Source: Negativicoccus succinicivorans | GTDB taxonomy: Bacteria > Bacillota > Negativicutes > Veillonellales > Negativicoccaceae | Reading direction: 5' to 3' | DNA: 5,476 nt | Assembly (NCBI RefSeq): GCF_018373335.1 | Contig: NZ_JAHAHH010000079.1 | Location: 1 to 5,476 of the forward strand | In this document: in pieces, positions 1 to 5,476 of the stretch | Layout of the letters: every line of letters begins with the position of its first letter | Position numbering within the stretch: the stretch's first letter is position 1 | The notes under the pieces: generated by a model | What the model was told of the DNA's origin: nothing | Database searches by the model: none | What the model saw: only the letters and a program-made list of their open reading frames with translations | Made by a program: the position numbers and the translations under genes

Positions 1-1102
1 TACTTGCGGAAGGCTTTAAACCGGAGGCCAATAGTTTTGGAGTTATATCAGGCGCGACACCGTATCCGTTGATACTGCTTCCATTCGGACTGTAATATTC
101 TGCAATCGTTAAACGCAGTCCCGTTTCATCGGAGACCGGCAGTACGCTTTGTACTGTTCCTTTCCCATACGTTGTCGTACCAACTAAGATGCCCGTTTGG
201 TGGTCCTTAATCGCTGCTGCTAAAATCTCACTGGCACTCGCACTGTCATGATCAATCAAAACCACAAAAGGAACGAGCTCATTGCTGCCGCTCACCTTGA
301 TAACTTCCGTTTTGCCGGAGCGCGGCACAATTCGTACCAATTCCCCCTGCGACACAAAATGATTCGCTACTGCCGTTACCGCTGCCAGCGAACCGCCCGG
401 ATTCTTGCGTAAATCCAAGACCAGGCGTTGCATGCCTCGATACTTTAATTCCTCCAGTACCCGGCTTACTTCTTCCGGAGTCTGTTCCGTAAACTGACTG
501 ATACGTAAATACCCGATCTTATCGGGCAGCATCTCGTGAGTTACCGTTGGAACGGAAAACTCTTTGCGTTGTAACGTAAACTCCCTGTCTCCGTTAGCAC
601 TTCGTACTGTAATTGTTACTTGTGTGTGCGCGGGCCCGGTGATTTTTTCAACCGTTTTAGGCAATGGTAGTCCTTTGGTTGTTTCCCCATCCACAGCAAT
701 AATATGTCCATTTACCGGAACATCCGCAGCTTCTGCGCTTCCGCCGGGCAAAACCTGCACGATGCGAGGAAATTCACTGTCAGTTGTCAAAATAATGCCG
801 ACCCCTACAAACTTGCCTTCTATGGATTTCGTAAAACGGGCAAAGTCACCTGCCGGCAAATAATAGGAGTACGGATCATTCAAGCTTTGTACTAGGCCGC
901 CAATCGCACCGTCGGTCAATTGGACCGGATCCGGTCGATGAACGTAATTATGTCGTACTGTGAGTAACACGCGCGCAAATCGCGCACCGTTTTCAACACT
1001 GCCAAATAAAAGATAGGACGTTGCCAATAAAACCAAAATAACAAAAACAGTTCCCGTCACTACTGCACGTACCAGATATTTAAAATTCCATGGTTGTTTC
1101 AT
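1..1102 (-). CDS. ctpA: S41 family C-terminal processing peptidase (CtpA/Prc-like), 3' end cut by window edge
   Basis: Serine protease of the C-terminal processing (tail-specific) family, expected to cut or degrade envelope proteins on the outer face of the cytoplasmic membrane. The frame opens with ATG at 1102 and is still open at base 2, giving 367 residues. Residues about 11-34 form one hydrophobic segment with no clear signal peptidase site, so I read it as a membrane anchor. A PDZ domain lies at about 90-170, with GVGI near 100-103. The S41 core follows, with LRKNPGG at 231-237. The catalytic motif is SASASEI at 287-293 (nucleophile S289), followed by YGKGTVQ at 312-318 (K314 as general base, Q318). 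The S289-K314 spacing of 25 matches S430-K455 in E. coli Prc. GYGVAPD at 347-352 usually lies near the end of the domain, so probably only a few tens of residues are missing. The ATG shares one base with the M23 stop codon (TGATG), indicating translational coupling. The family is certain; the substrate and the exact gene name are not. Confidence 0.95.
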   Translation of the reverse strand, partial: MKQPWNFKYLVRAVVTGTVFVILVLLATSYLLFGSVENGARFARVLLTVRHNYVHRPDPVQLTDGAIGGLVQSLNDPYSYYLPAGDFARFTKSIEGKFVGVGIILTTDSEFPRIVQVLPGGSAEAADVPVNGHIIAVDGETTKGLPLPKTVEKITGPAHTQVTITVRSANGDREFTLQRKEFSVPTVTHEMLPDKIGYLRISQFTEQTPEEVSRVLEELKYRGMQRLVLDLRKNPGGSLAAVTAVANHFVSQGELVRIVPRSGKTEVIKVSGSNELVPFVVLIDHDSASASEILAAAIKDHQTGILVGTTTYGKGTVQSVLPVSDETGLRLTIAEYYSPNGSSINGYGVAPDITPKLLASGLKPSAS

Positions 1103-2232
1103 CAGAGATATCCCATCGGGTCTACAGGCGAGCCGTTAACACGCACTTCAAAATGGCAATGCGGTCCGGTCGAATAACCGGTAGATCCCGCATATGCTAT
1201 GACCTGTCCCTGTTGTACACTCTGCCCCGGCGAAACCGCCAGCTCGGAGTTATGTCCGTACAAAGTACTCAAACCATTCCCATGATCAATAACAACGGCA
1301 TAGCCGTAACCGCCGAGCCAGTCCGCTTCAATGACGACACCGCTATCCGCTGCTACAATAGGCGTGCCGGTATCGACTCCGATATCGATGCCCGAATGAT
1401 AAATCTGCGTGCCGAAAATCGGGTGAATTCGATAACCGAACGGTGATGTGATAGGACCGCTTGTCGGCCAAACGAAAACGCCACTACCATGCACAACCTG
1501 TCCGGCACTGGCACCTTGTTGTTGCCGCGCCCTAATACGTGCCTCGATATCTTGACTGGTCGCCTGCAATTCCGCATAAGAAGCTTCCGCCAATGCCTTT
1601 TCATCCTGCAAGCGTGCTAAGACAATCAGCTGATCCTGTTTTTTATTTTCTACAACAGTCTTTTTTGCTTCCGCTTCGACTTGCAGTTTTGCCAACTGTT
1701 GACGTTGTTCTTCCAACTGCTGCTTTTTTTGTAAAATAAGCTCTCGCTCGGCGCGAATTTCTGTAATTAAATTCAGATCGGCCGAAACAATTCGTTTCAA
1801 AAATTCCAAGCGATTAGCAAAATCGGTAAAGTTTTTCGCGCCTAAAACGACTTCTAAATAATTCAGCTTGCCATGCATATACACGTCACGTAAACGCTTA
1901 TTTAAAATCCGCTCCCGTTCATCCAGTCGTTTTTGCGCAGCGGCAAGTTCCACTTCGGTTTGTTGAATTTGGGCATTGACTTGCGATTGTTGTACTTCCA
2001 CTGCATGCAGCTCATCTAAAGCTGCATCCAACTCACTTTGAATCTGACGCAACAGTTCGGAAACCGAACCGATTTGCTCCTCGGCAAGTTCTTTACGGTG
2101 TTGTGCTTCATCCATTTGTGATTGCACATTAGAGAGTTCCGCTTCTAAGTCTTCCGCCAAAGACGGCGTTACAAAGCATTGGCAGAAGGCCCATATTAAA
2201 AGCCATGCGGCTCCTTTTTCCCATCGTTTCAT
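1102..2232 (-). CDS. Secreted coiled-coil M23 (LytM) peptidoglycan hydrolase, likely FtsEX effector (PcsB/EnvC-like)
   Basis: Murein endopeptidase expected to cut peptide cross-links outside the cytoplasmic membrane under FtsEX control. It has 376 residues and a typical Sec signal peptide: K2/R3/K6, a hydrophobic core at about 8-21, and likely cleavage after SLA at 24-26. Residues about 28-112 and 150-237 are rich in Glu, Gln, Ala and Leu and should form a long coiled-coil hairpin. They flank a conserved segment at about 113-148, as in PcsB-type proteins, where the coiled coil docks on FtsX. A short Gly/Ser linker (about 240-251) leads to the M23 domain. Its zinc ligands are all present: H279 and D283 (HSGID), and H360 in HCH at 358-360, with H327 in YGH. 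The enzyme therefore looks catalytically competent, unlike E. coli EnvC. The usual Leu of HLH is Cys here. The gene starts three bases after the ftsX stop, which supports FtsX as partner. The domain and secretion calls are firm; the role as FtsX effector is inferred from context and family. Confidence 0.93.
   Translation of the reverse strand: MKRWEKGAAWLLIWAFCQCFVTPSLAEDLEAELSNVQSQMDEAQHRKELAEEQIGSVSELLRQIQSELDAALDELHAVEVQQSQVNAQIQQTEVELAAAQKRLDERERILNKRLRDVYMHGKLNYLEVVLGAKNFTDFANRLEFLKRIVSADLNLITEIRAERELILQKKQQLEEQRQQLAKLQVEAEAKKTVVENKKQDQLIVLARLQDEKALAEASYAELQATSQDIEARIRARQQQGASAGQVVHGSGVFVWPTSGPITSPFGYRIHPIFGTQIYHSGIDIGVDTGTPIVAADSGVVIEADWLGGYGYAVVIDHGNGLSTLYGHNSELAVSPGQSVQQGQVIAYAGSTGYSTGPHCHFEVRVNGSPVDPMGYL
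1111..1114 (-). promoter_or_regulatory. Weak ribosome binding site for the S41 peptidase gene
   Basis: A GGGA stretch lies eight bases before the ATG at 1102, inside the last codons of the M23 gene. It is a poor Shine-Dalgarno match. With the TGATG stop/start overlap, this suggests that translation depends largely on ribosomes finishing the M23 gene. This is an inference from spacing and sequence only. Confidence 0.4.
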
Positions 2233-2235
2233 AAA

Positions 2236-3123
2236 CTATACCTTCATGTACTTGTGCACCGAAATTGCACTGCCGACAACACCGATCAAAATACCAGCCC
2301 CAAGTAAAATAGCTGCTATTTGCGCAATAAAAGGATATACCGGAATCAAGGGTAAAAATGCAAATCCGTTGGCAACTAATTCCCGCAGCGCCCATACATA
2401 CAATTGCCACAAGCTAACGCCTGCAAAAATGGCGCCTATTGTACCGAGAATCATACCTTCCAAAAGGAACGGCCAACGAATAAATCCGTTCGTGGCACCG
2501 ACGTATTTCATAATTTCTATTTCTTTACGTCGTGCGTAAACGGTCAAACGAATCGTATTGGAAACGATAAAAATCGTAGCAAAGGCCAGGAAGATAATCA
2601 AAATCATCCCACCGATTCTGACAATCTGAGTGAATTGGAATAATTTTTCAATCGTTTCCTGTCCGTATTGAACGCTTTCCACTTCCGGATAGCCCACGAA
2701 CAATTCTGCTCCATGATGTACTCCCGAAGGTGTTTCGTAAACCACCGTAAATGAGGACGGCAACGGGTTGCCGTTTAACGAGTCCAGCAGGTAGCTTTGG
2801 TCACCCAAGCGATCTTTAAATTCCGCAAGTGCCTGATCTTTATTTACAAAAGTTACGGATTTGGTCTGGGGAGCGCTTTTTATTTTGTGTTCCACTGCAT
2901 GAATCTGCTCTGACGTCAGTCCATCTTTTAAGTACACACTTAACTCAACCTGATTTTCCAGATACGAAGCAGCATGATTCAAATTCCAAACCGTTGTCAT
3001 GAACATGCCCAAAATAAACAGGGATAAAGTGACCGTCAAAATGGAGGCAATTGTCATCCATCCATTACGAAAGAACGAACGAAAAGCCTCTTTGAGGAAG
3101 TACAAAAAGGTTCTAAATTTCAT
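2236..3123 (-). CDS. ftsX: Cell division ABC transporter membrane protein FtsX
   Basis: Integral membrane half of the FtsEX complex, which passes ATP hydrolysis by FtsE to a peptidoglycan hydrolase outside the cell. With the start at 3123 the protein has 295 residues, normal for the family. Four membrane segments are visible at about 22-44, 168-188, 218-240 and 264-286. Residues about 45-165 form the large first extracellular loop that binds the hydrolase partner. After segment 2 comes the family hallmark, SNTIRLTVYARRKEIEIMK at 188-206, followed by YVGAT at 207-211 in the loop facing FtsE. The frame is open 15 codons further upstream (ATG at 3168), but the ATG at 3123 is preferred: it follows AAAGGGG by six bases, and MKFRTF is a typical FtsX beginning. 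This start overlaps the end of ftsE by 11 bases. The M23 gene begins three bases after the TAG stop. Identification is secure. Confidence 0.96.
   Translation of the reverse strand: MKFRTFLYFLKEAFRSFFRNGWMTIASILTVTLSLFILGMFMTTVWNLNHAASYLENQVELSVYLKDGLTSEQIHAVEHKIKSAPQTKSVTFVNKDQALAEFKDRLGDQSYLLDSLNGNPLPSSFTVVYETPSGVHHGAELFVGYPEVESVQYGQETIEKLFQFTQIVRIGGMILIIFLAFATIFIVSNTIRLTVYARRKEIEIMKYVGATNGFIRWPFLLEGMILGTIGAIFAGVSLWQLYVWALRELVANGFAFLPLIPVYPFIAQIAAILLGAGILIGVVGSAISVHKYMKV
2241..2245 (-). promoter_or_regulatory. Ribosome binding site for the M23 hydrolase gene
   Basis: GAAGG lies eight bases before the ATG at 2232, within the final codons of ftsX. It supports the chosen start, whose product begins with a good signal peptide. 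Confidence 0.55.
2757..2774. repeat. Short inverted repeat inside ftsX
   Basis: Eight-base arms, ACGGCAAC and GTTGCCGT, are separated by GG. The pair could fold as a seven-base stem with a four-base loop in the mRNA. It sits in codons of the extracellular loop of FtsX and has no following U-run in the direction of transcription, so it is not a terminator. It may be chance. Confidence 0.3.
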
Positions 3124-3793
3124 CGTAAGCCCCTTTCTGTACATCGCGAACAATCTCTCCGTCTTCAATCGTCAGAACACGTTTATGCATACGATTAACG
3201 AGTTCTTTGGCATGCGTCACCATGATAATTGTGGTGCCGAGATGATTGATGTGGTTAAACAACTCCATAATGGTTTGTGCTGTAGCCGGATCCAAGTTTC
3301 CTGTCGGCTCATCGGCGATTAATACCACCGGGCGATTAACCAGTGCGCGGGCAATCGCTACACGTTGCTGTTCGCCCCCCGACAAATTGGCGGGTAATTG
3401 GTTGGCTTTAGCTGTCAAATTGACAAGTTCCAACGCATTATGTACTTTCTGCTTGATTTCGGTGGGCGAAACTTCCATGACTTCTAAAGCAAAAGCGACA
3501 TTTTCAAATGCCGTTTTGTTCGGCAAAAGGCGGAAGTCCTGAAAAACAATCCCAAGCTTACGACGCAGATACGGGATCTTGCTCTTTTTCAAACGGTTGA
3601 CTTCAATTCCGTCGACGAAAACTTTGCCTTCATCCGGCACGGTTTCATGGGAAAGTAACTTAATAAAAGTAGATTTTCCCGCCCCACTCGGTCCGACGAG
3701 AAAGACAAACTCACCTTTTTCAATATGTAAATTTAAATTTCGCAGCGCGATATTATTACCATATCGTTTGGTAACATTTTCAAAGCAGATCAT
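3113..3793 (-). CDS. ftsE: Cell division ABC transporter ATP-binding protein FtsE
   Basis: Cytoplasmic ATPase of the FtsEX complex. It binds FtsX and drives the conformational change that activates murein hydrolysis; it is not thought to transport a solute. The 226-residue length is typical. All ABC ATPase motifs are intact: Walker A GPSGAGKST at 34-42, Q-loop Q85, signature LSGGEQ at 137-142, Walker B VVLIADEPT at 156-164 with catalytic E162, D-loop GNLD at 165-168, and switch H194. The opening MICFENVTKRYG and the segment FQDFRLLPNKTAFENVA at 84-100 are characteristic of FtsE among ABC ATPases. The ATG shares one base with the transketolase stop (TAATG), and the 3' end overlaps ftsX by 11 bases. 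Expression is therefore probably coupled to both neighbours. ftsX immediately downstream confirms the assignment. Confidence 0.97.
   Translation of the reverse strand: MICFENVTKRYGNNIALRNLNLHIEKGEFVFLVGPSGAGKSTFIKLLSHETVPDEGKVFVDGIEVNRLKKSKIPYLRRKLGIVFQDFRLLPNKTAFENVAFALEVMEVSPTEIKQKVHNALELVNLTAKANQLPANLSGGEQQRVAIARALVNRPVVLIADEPTGNLDPATAQTIMELFNHINHLGTTIIMVTHAKELVNRMHKRVLTIEDGEIVRDVQKGAYDEI
3130..3138 (-). promoter_or_regulatory. Ribosome binding site that fixes the ftsX start
   Basis: AGAAAGGGG ends six bases before the ATG at 3123 and lies within the last codons of ftsE. It is a strong match with ideal spacing. It is the main reason to start ftsX at 3123 and not at the in-frame ATGs at 3168 or 3144. 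Confidence 0.8.
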
Positions 3794-4734
3794 TATACCC
3801 TACTCTTTCGGCTGATAACACGTTTCGCGGCTAAAACAATATGTGCTGCCGTTAAACCGTACTTCTCCAACAACGCATCCGGCGTTCCAGATTCCCCGAA
3901 AGTATCTTTAGTGCCTACCATTTCCATGGGCGCCGGCGTAGATTGTACCAACACTTCGGCAATCGCTGCCCCTAAACCGCCAATGATATTGTGTTCTTCA
4001 CAGGAAACAATCGCACCGGTCATCTTGACCGCTTCCTGAATGGCCGTCGCGTCAATCGGTTTAATGCTGCTCACATTGACCACTCTTGCCGAAATGCCTT
4101 CCGAATCAAGAATTTCCGCTGCTTCTAATGCCGGTGCCACCATAACGCCGCACGCCATAAGCGTTACATCGGCGCCATCACGCAATAATGTCGCTTTGCC
4201 CGGTGTAAACGTACAGCCTTCGGGCATAACATCCTCCACTTTGGCACGCCCCATACGAATATAAACCGGACCTTCATAGTCAGCGGCCCAGCGAATAATA
4301 GCCTTCGTTTCGGCGGCGTCCGCGGGAACAGTTACCGTCATATTCGGCAATGTACGCATCAATGAAATGTCTTCAAGCATCTGGTGCGTCGCTCCGTCTT
4401 CACCGACAGTCAGACCGGAATGCGTCACCGCAATTTTAACGTTGAGCTTAGGATAGCAAATAGAATTTCGGATTTGTTCGTAGGCACGGCCGGCGCCGAA
4501 TACAGCAAACGTCGAAGCAAAGGGAATTTTTCCCGTTGTCGCAAAACCTGCGGCAACCCCCATCATGTTTTGCTCGGCAATACCGCAGTTGAAATGCCGT
4601 TCAGGAAAGACTTTTTTAAATTCTGCTGTTTTGGTAGATGAAGATAAATCAGCATCCAAAACAACAATCTTTGGATTCTCGGCCCCCAATTCTTTCAGGA
4701 TTTCGCCGTATGCATCGCGCGTTGCTTTGGCCAT
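3793..4734 (-). CDS. Transketolase, C-terminal subunit (Pyr and C-terminal domains)
   Basis: Second half of a split thiamine-diphosphate transketolase, which moves two-carbon ketol units between sugar phosphates in the non-oxidative pentose phosphate pathway (cytoplasm). The 313-residue length is normal for the stand-alone subunit. The pyrimidine-binding domain covers about 4-170 and contains the cofactor-activating glutamate E54 in GIAEQ (51-55). It also has HSGLTVGEDGATHQ at 105-118, where H105, D113 and H117 match H469, D477 and H481 of yeast transketolase by spacing from E54. R163 is a probable phosphate-binding arginine. The C-terminal transketolase domain covers about 185-305, with CEEHNIIGGLG at 245-255. 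The start is supported by GGAGGA six bases upstream, and the ATG shares a base with the stop of the N-terminal subunit. The stop overlaps the ftsE start in the same way. Sugar specificity cannot be read from the sequence; split enzymes with other substrates exist (for example apulose 4-phosphate transketolase), but nothing nearby suggests a dedicated catabolic pathway. Confidence 0.94.
   Translation of the reverse strand: MAKATRDAYGEILKELGAENPKIVVLDADLSSSTKTAEFKKVFPERHFNCGIAEQNMMGVAAGFATTGKIPFASTFAVFGAGRAYEQIRNSICYPKLNVKIAVTHSGLTVGEDGATHQMLEDISLMRTLPNMTVTVPADAAETKAIIRWAADYEGPVYIRMGRAKVEDVMPEGCTFTPGKATLLRDGADVTLMACGVMVAPALEAAEILDSEGISARVVNVSSIKPIDATAIQEAVKMTGAIVSCEEHNIIGGLGAAIAEVLVQSTPAPMEMVGTKDTFGESGTPDALLEKYGLTAAHIVLAAKRVISRKSRV
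3798..3806 (-). promoter_or_regulatory. Ribosome binding site for ftsE
   Basis: AGAGTAGGG ends four bases before the ATG at 3793, inside the last codons of the transketolase C-terminal subunit. The spacing is shorter than ideal, which fits translation re-initiated at the TAATG overlap. Confidence 0.5.
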
Positions 4735-5476
4735 TATTCATCCTCCAATTCTTTTATATACAGGTTGTATTGTTCGAACGATGGAGCTTTGCCGTGCCAA
4801 CCTGCCTGATTTTCCATTTCACGAATTCCTTTGCCTTTTACGGTTTTCATAATAATAGCAGTCGGCATACCTTTTGTTTCTCGCGCTTCGGCGATTGCTT
4901 CGTGCAGGGCATTAATATCATGACCGTCCACTTCAATAGTATGCCAATTAAAGGCGCGGAATTTATCCGGTAATGGTAAAGGCGACATAACGTCGGTAAT
5001 TTTACCGTCGATTTGCAATCCGTTAAAGTCGACAAACGCCGTCAAGGTATCCAGCTTATAATGACCTGCAAACATTGCAGCTTCCCAGACTTGACCTTCC
5101 TGCGATTCTCCGTCACCTACGATAACAAACGTATGATACGCGTCATTTTCAAGTTTTGCATTCAAGGCCATACCGCATGCCGCACTGAACCCCTGTCCGA
5201 GAGAGCCTGTCGTCATTTCCACCCCCGGTGTATGCTTCATATCCGGATGGCCTTGCAGCATCGCATCAATTTTACGTAAATGCCAAAGCTCGTCTTTAGC
5301 AAAAAAGCCCTTACCCGCCAATGCCGCGTACAAACCTGGCGCAGCATGTCCTTTGGAAAGCACCAAACGATCACTATCCGGACGATGCGAATCACTCGGG
5401 TCGTTATTCATCTCCACGTTATAAAGAAATGCAAGCAAATCAGTAATTGATAATGATCCGCCGGGATGCCCGCTTT
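4734..5476 (-). CDS. Transketolase, N-terminal subunit (ThDP pyrophosphate-binding domain), 5' end cut by window edge
   Basis: First half of the split transketolase, binding the diphosphate end of thiamine diphosphate through a metal ion. The frame is open from the window edge to the TAA at 4736, giving 246 complete residues. In visible numbering, SGHPGGS at 1-7 aligns with the SGHPGAP motif around H30 of yeast transketolase, so about 25-30 residues are missing. Further conserved residues are SKGHA at 40-44, GHP at 75-77, and TTGSLGQG at 88-95. The ThDP motif runs from GDGESQEG at 120-127 to N151 (VDFNGLQIDG at 148-157), followed by KGKG at 213-216 and the WHG histidine H227. A TTG codon at 5438 could be mistaken for a start, but the conserved motif lies upstream of it in the same frame, so the true start is outside the window. 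The C-terminal subunit begins at the stop codon with a one-base overlap (TAATG). Confidence 0.95.
   Translation of the reverse strand, partial: SGHPGGSLSITDLLAFLYNVEMNNDPSDSHRPDSDRLVLSKGHAAPGLYAALAGKGFFAKDELWHLRKIDAMLQGHPDMKHTPGVEMTTGSLGQGFSAACGMALNAKLENDAYHTFVIVGDGESQEGQVWEAAMFAGHYKLDTLTAFVDFNGLQIDGKITDVMSPLPLPDKFRAFNWHTIEVDGHDINALHEAIAEARETKGMPTAIIMKTVKGKGIREMENQAGWHGKAPSFEQYNLYIKELEDE
4741..4746 (-). promoter_or_regulatory. Strong ribosome binding site for the transketolase C-terminal subunit
   Basis: GGAGGA ends six bases before the ATG at 4734 and is embedded in the last codons of the N-terminal subunit gene. It is the best Shine-Dalgarno match in the window, which fits a need to make the two subunits in equal amounts. 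Confidence 0.8.

Larger units (their letters stand above)
1..5476 (-). other. Single tightly coupled operon: split transketolase - ftsE - ftsX - M23 hydrolase - S41 peptidase
   Basis: All six genes run in one direction. Junctions are 1-base overlap, 1-base overlap, 11-base overlap, 3-base gap and 1-base overlap. There is no room between genes for a promoter or terminator, so co-transcription is very likely. Both ends of the transcription unit lie outside the window. Internal promoters inside coding sequence cannot be excluded by reading. Confidence 0.85.

Noticed and set aside
512..526. Hairpin CCCGAT-CTT-ATCGGG that could look like a terminator
   Set aside because: It is within the S41 peptidase frame, is short, and has no U-run in the direction of transcription.
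923..936. Perfect 14-base palindrome GACCGGATCCGGTC
   Set aside because: It lies inside the S41 peptidase coding frame, well away from any gene boundary, and is a single copy. It is most likely chance codon sequence and not an operator.
1090..1446. Plus-strand open frame of 118 codons opposite the M23 gene
   Set aside because: The opposite strand encodes an unmistakable M23 domain. The plus-strand product has no recognisable motif and no convincing ribosome binding site. Other plus-strand frames in the window were dismissed for the same reasons.
2155..2232. Possible lipoprotein signal in the M23 protein because of Cys17 and Cys19
   Set aside because: Neither cysteine is preceded by a lipobox-like pattern, and the hydrophobic stretch is followed by a normal SLA-E cleavage site, so an ordinary secreted protein fits better.
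3792..3797. TATAAT on the minus strand, resembling a promoter -10 box, at the transketolase/ftsE junction
   Set aside because: The hexamer at a 17-base spacing upstream is TGTTAT, a poor -35 match. The box is made of the overlapping stop and start codons, and transcription from it would begin downstream of the ftsE ATG.
4734..5438. N-terminal transketolase subunit as a complete 234-residue gene starting at TTG 5438
   Set aside because: The conserved SGHPGGS motif lies in the same frame upstream of that codon and the frame is open to the window edge, so the gene is truncated by the window and not short.
3793..5476. Split transketolase read as a frameshifted single gene
   Set aside because: The C-terminal part has its own ATG with a strong ribosome binding site, both parts have the normal lengths and domain limits of stand-alone subunits, and two-gene transketolases are well known.

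Overview
The whole window is one block of six minus-strand genes packed end to end. In transcription order (right to left) they are: the N-terminal subunit of a split transketolase (cut by the right window edge), its C-terminal subunit, the division ABC-transporter ATPase FtsE, its membrane partner FtsX, a secreted coiled-coil M23 (LytM-type) murein hydrolase of the PcsB/EnvC kind, and a membrane-anchored S41 C-terminal processing peptidase (cut by the left window edge). Only three bases (2233-2235) lie between genes. Every other junction overlaps: TAATG twice, TGATG once, and 11 bases between ftsE and ftsX. I see no promoter, terminator, RNA gene, mobile element, CRISPR array or attachment site, and no gene-free stretch that needs explaining.

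The organism is probably a member of the Bacillota with moderate GC. The order ftsE - ftsX - coiled-coil M23 peptidase - S41 peptidase is a known arrangement in that phylum. The two-subunit transketolase and the style of the proteins suggest the Negativicutes (diderm, Veillonella/Selenomonas-type anaerobes). That assignment comes from familiarity with the families, not from a search, and should be treated as tentative.

Functionally, FtsE and FtsX would form an ATP-driven complex in the cytoplasmic membrane. The large extracellular loop of FtsX would engage the coiled coil of the M23 protein and switch on its peptidase, so that peptidoglycan is opened at the right time during growth or division. 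The M23 active site is intact, so this partner is likely an enzyme itself, unlike E. coli EnvC, which only activates amidases. The S41 protease encoded next, with its start overlapping the M23 stop, is well placed to trim or degrade an envelope protein, possibly the hydrolase. The upstream transketolase pair belongs to the non-oxidative pentose phosphate pathway. It has no obvious mechanistic link to division but is tightly coupled to ftsE.

I found no clearly undescribed system here. The points worth following are the protease-hydrolase pairing, the linkage of central carbon metabolism to ftsEX, and the fully coupled architecture of the operon.
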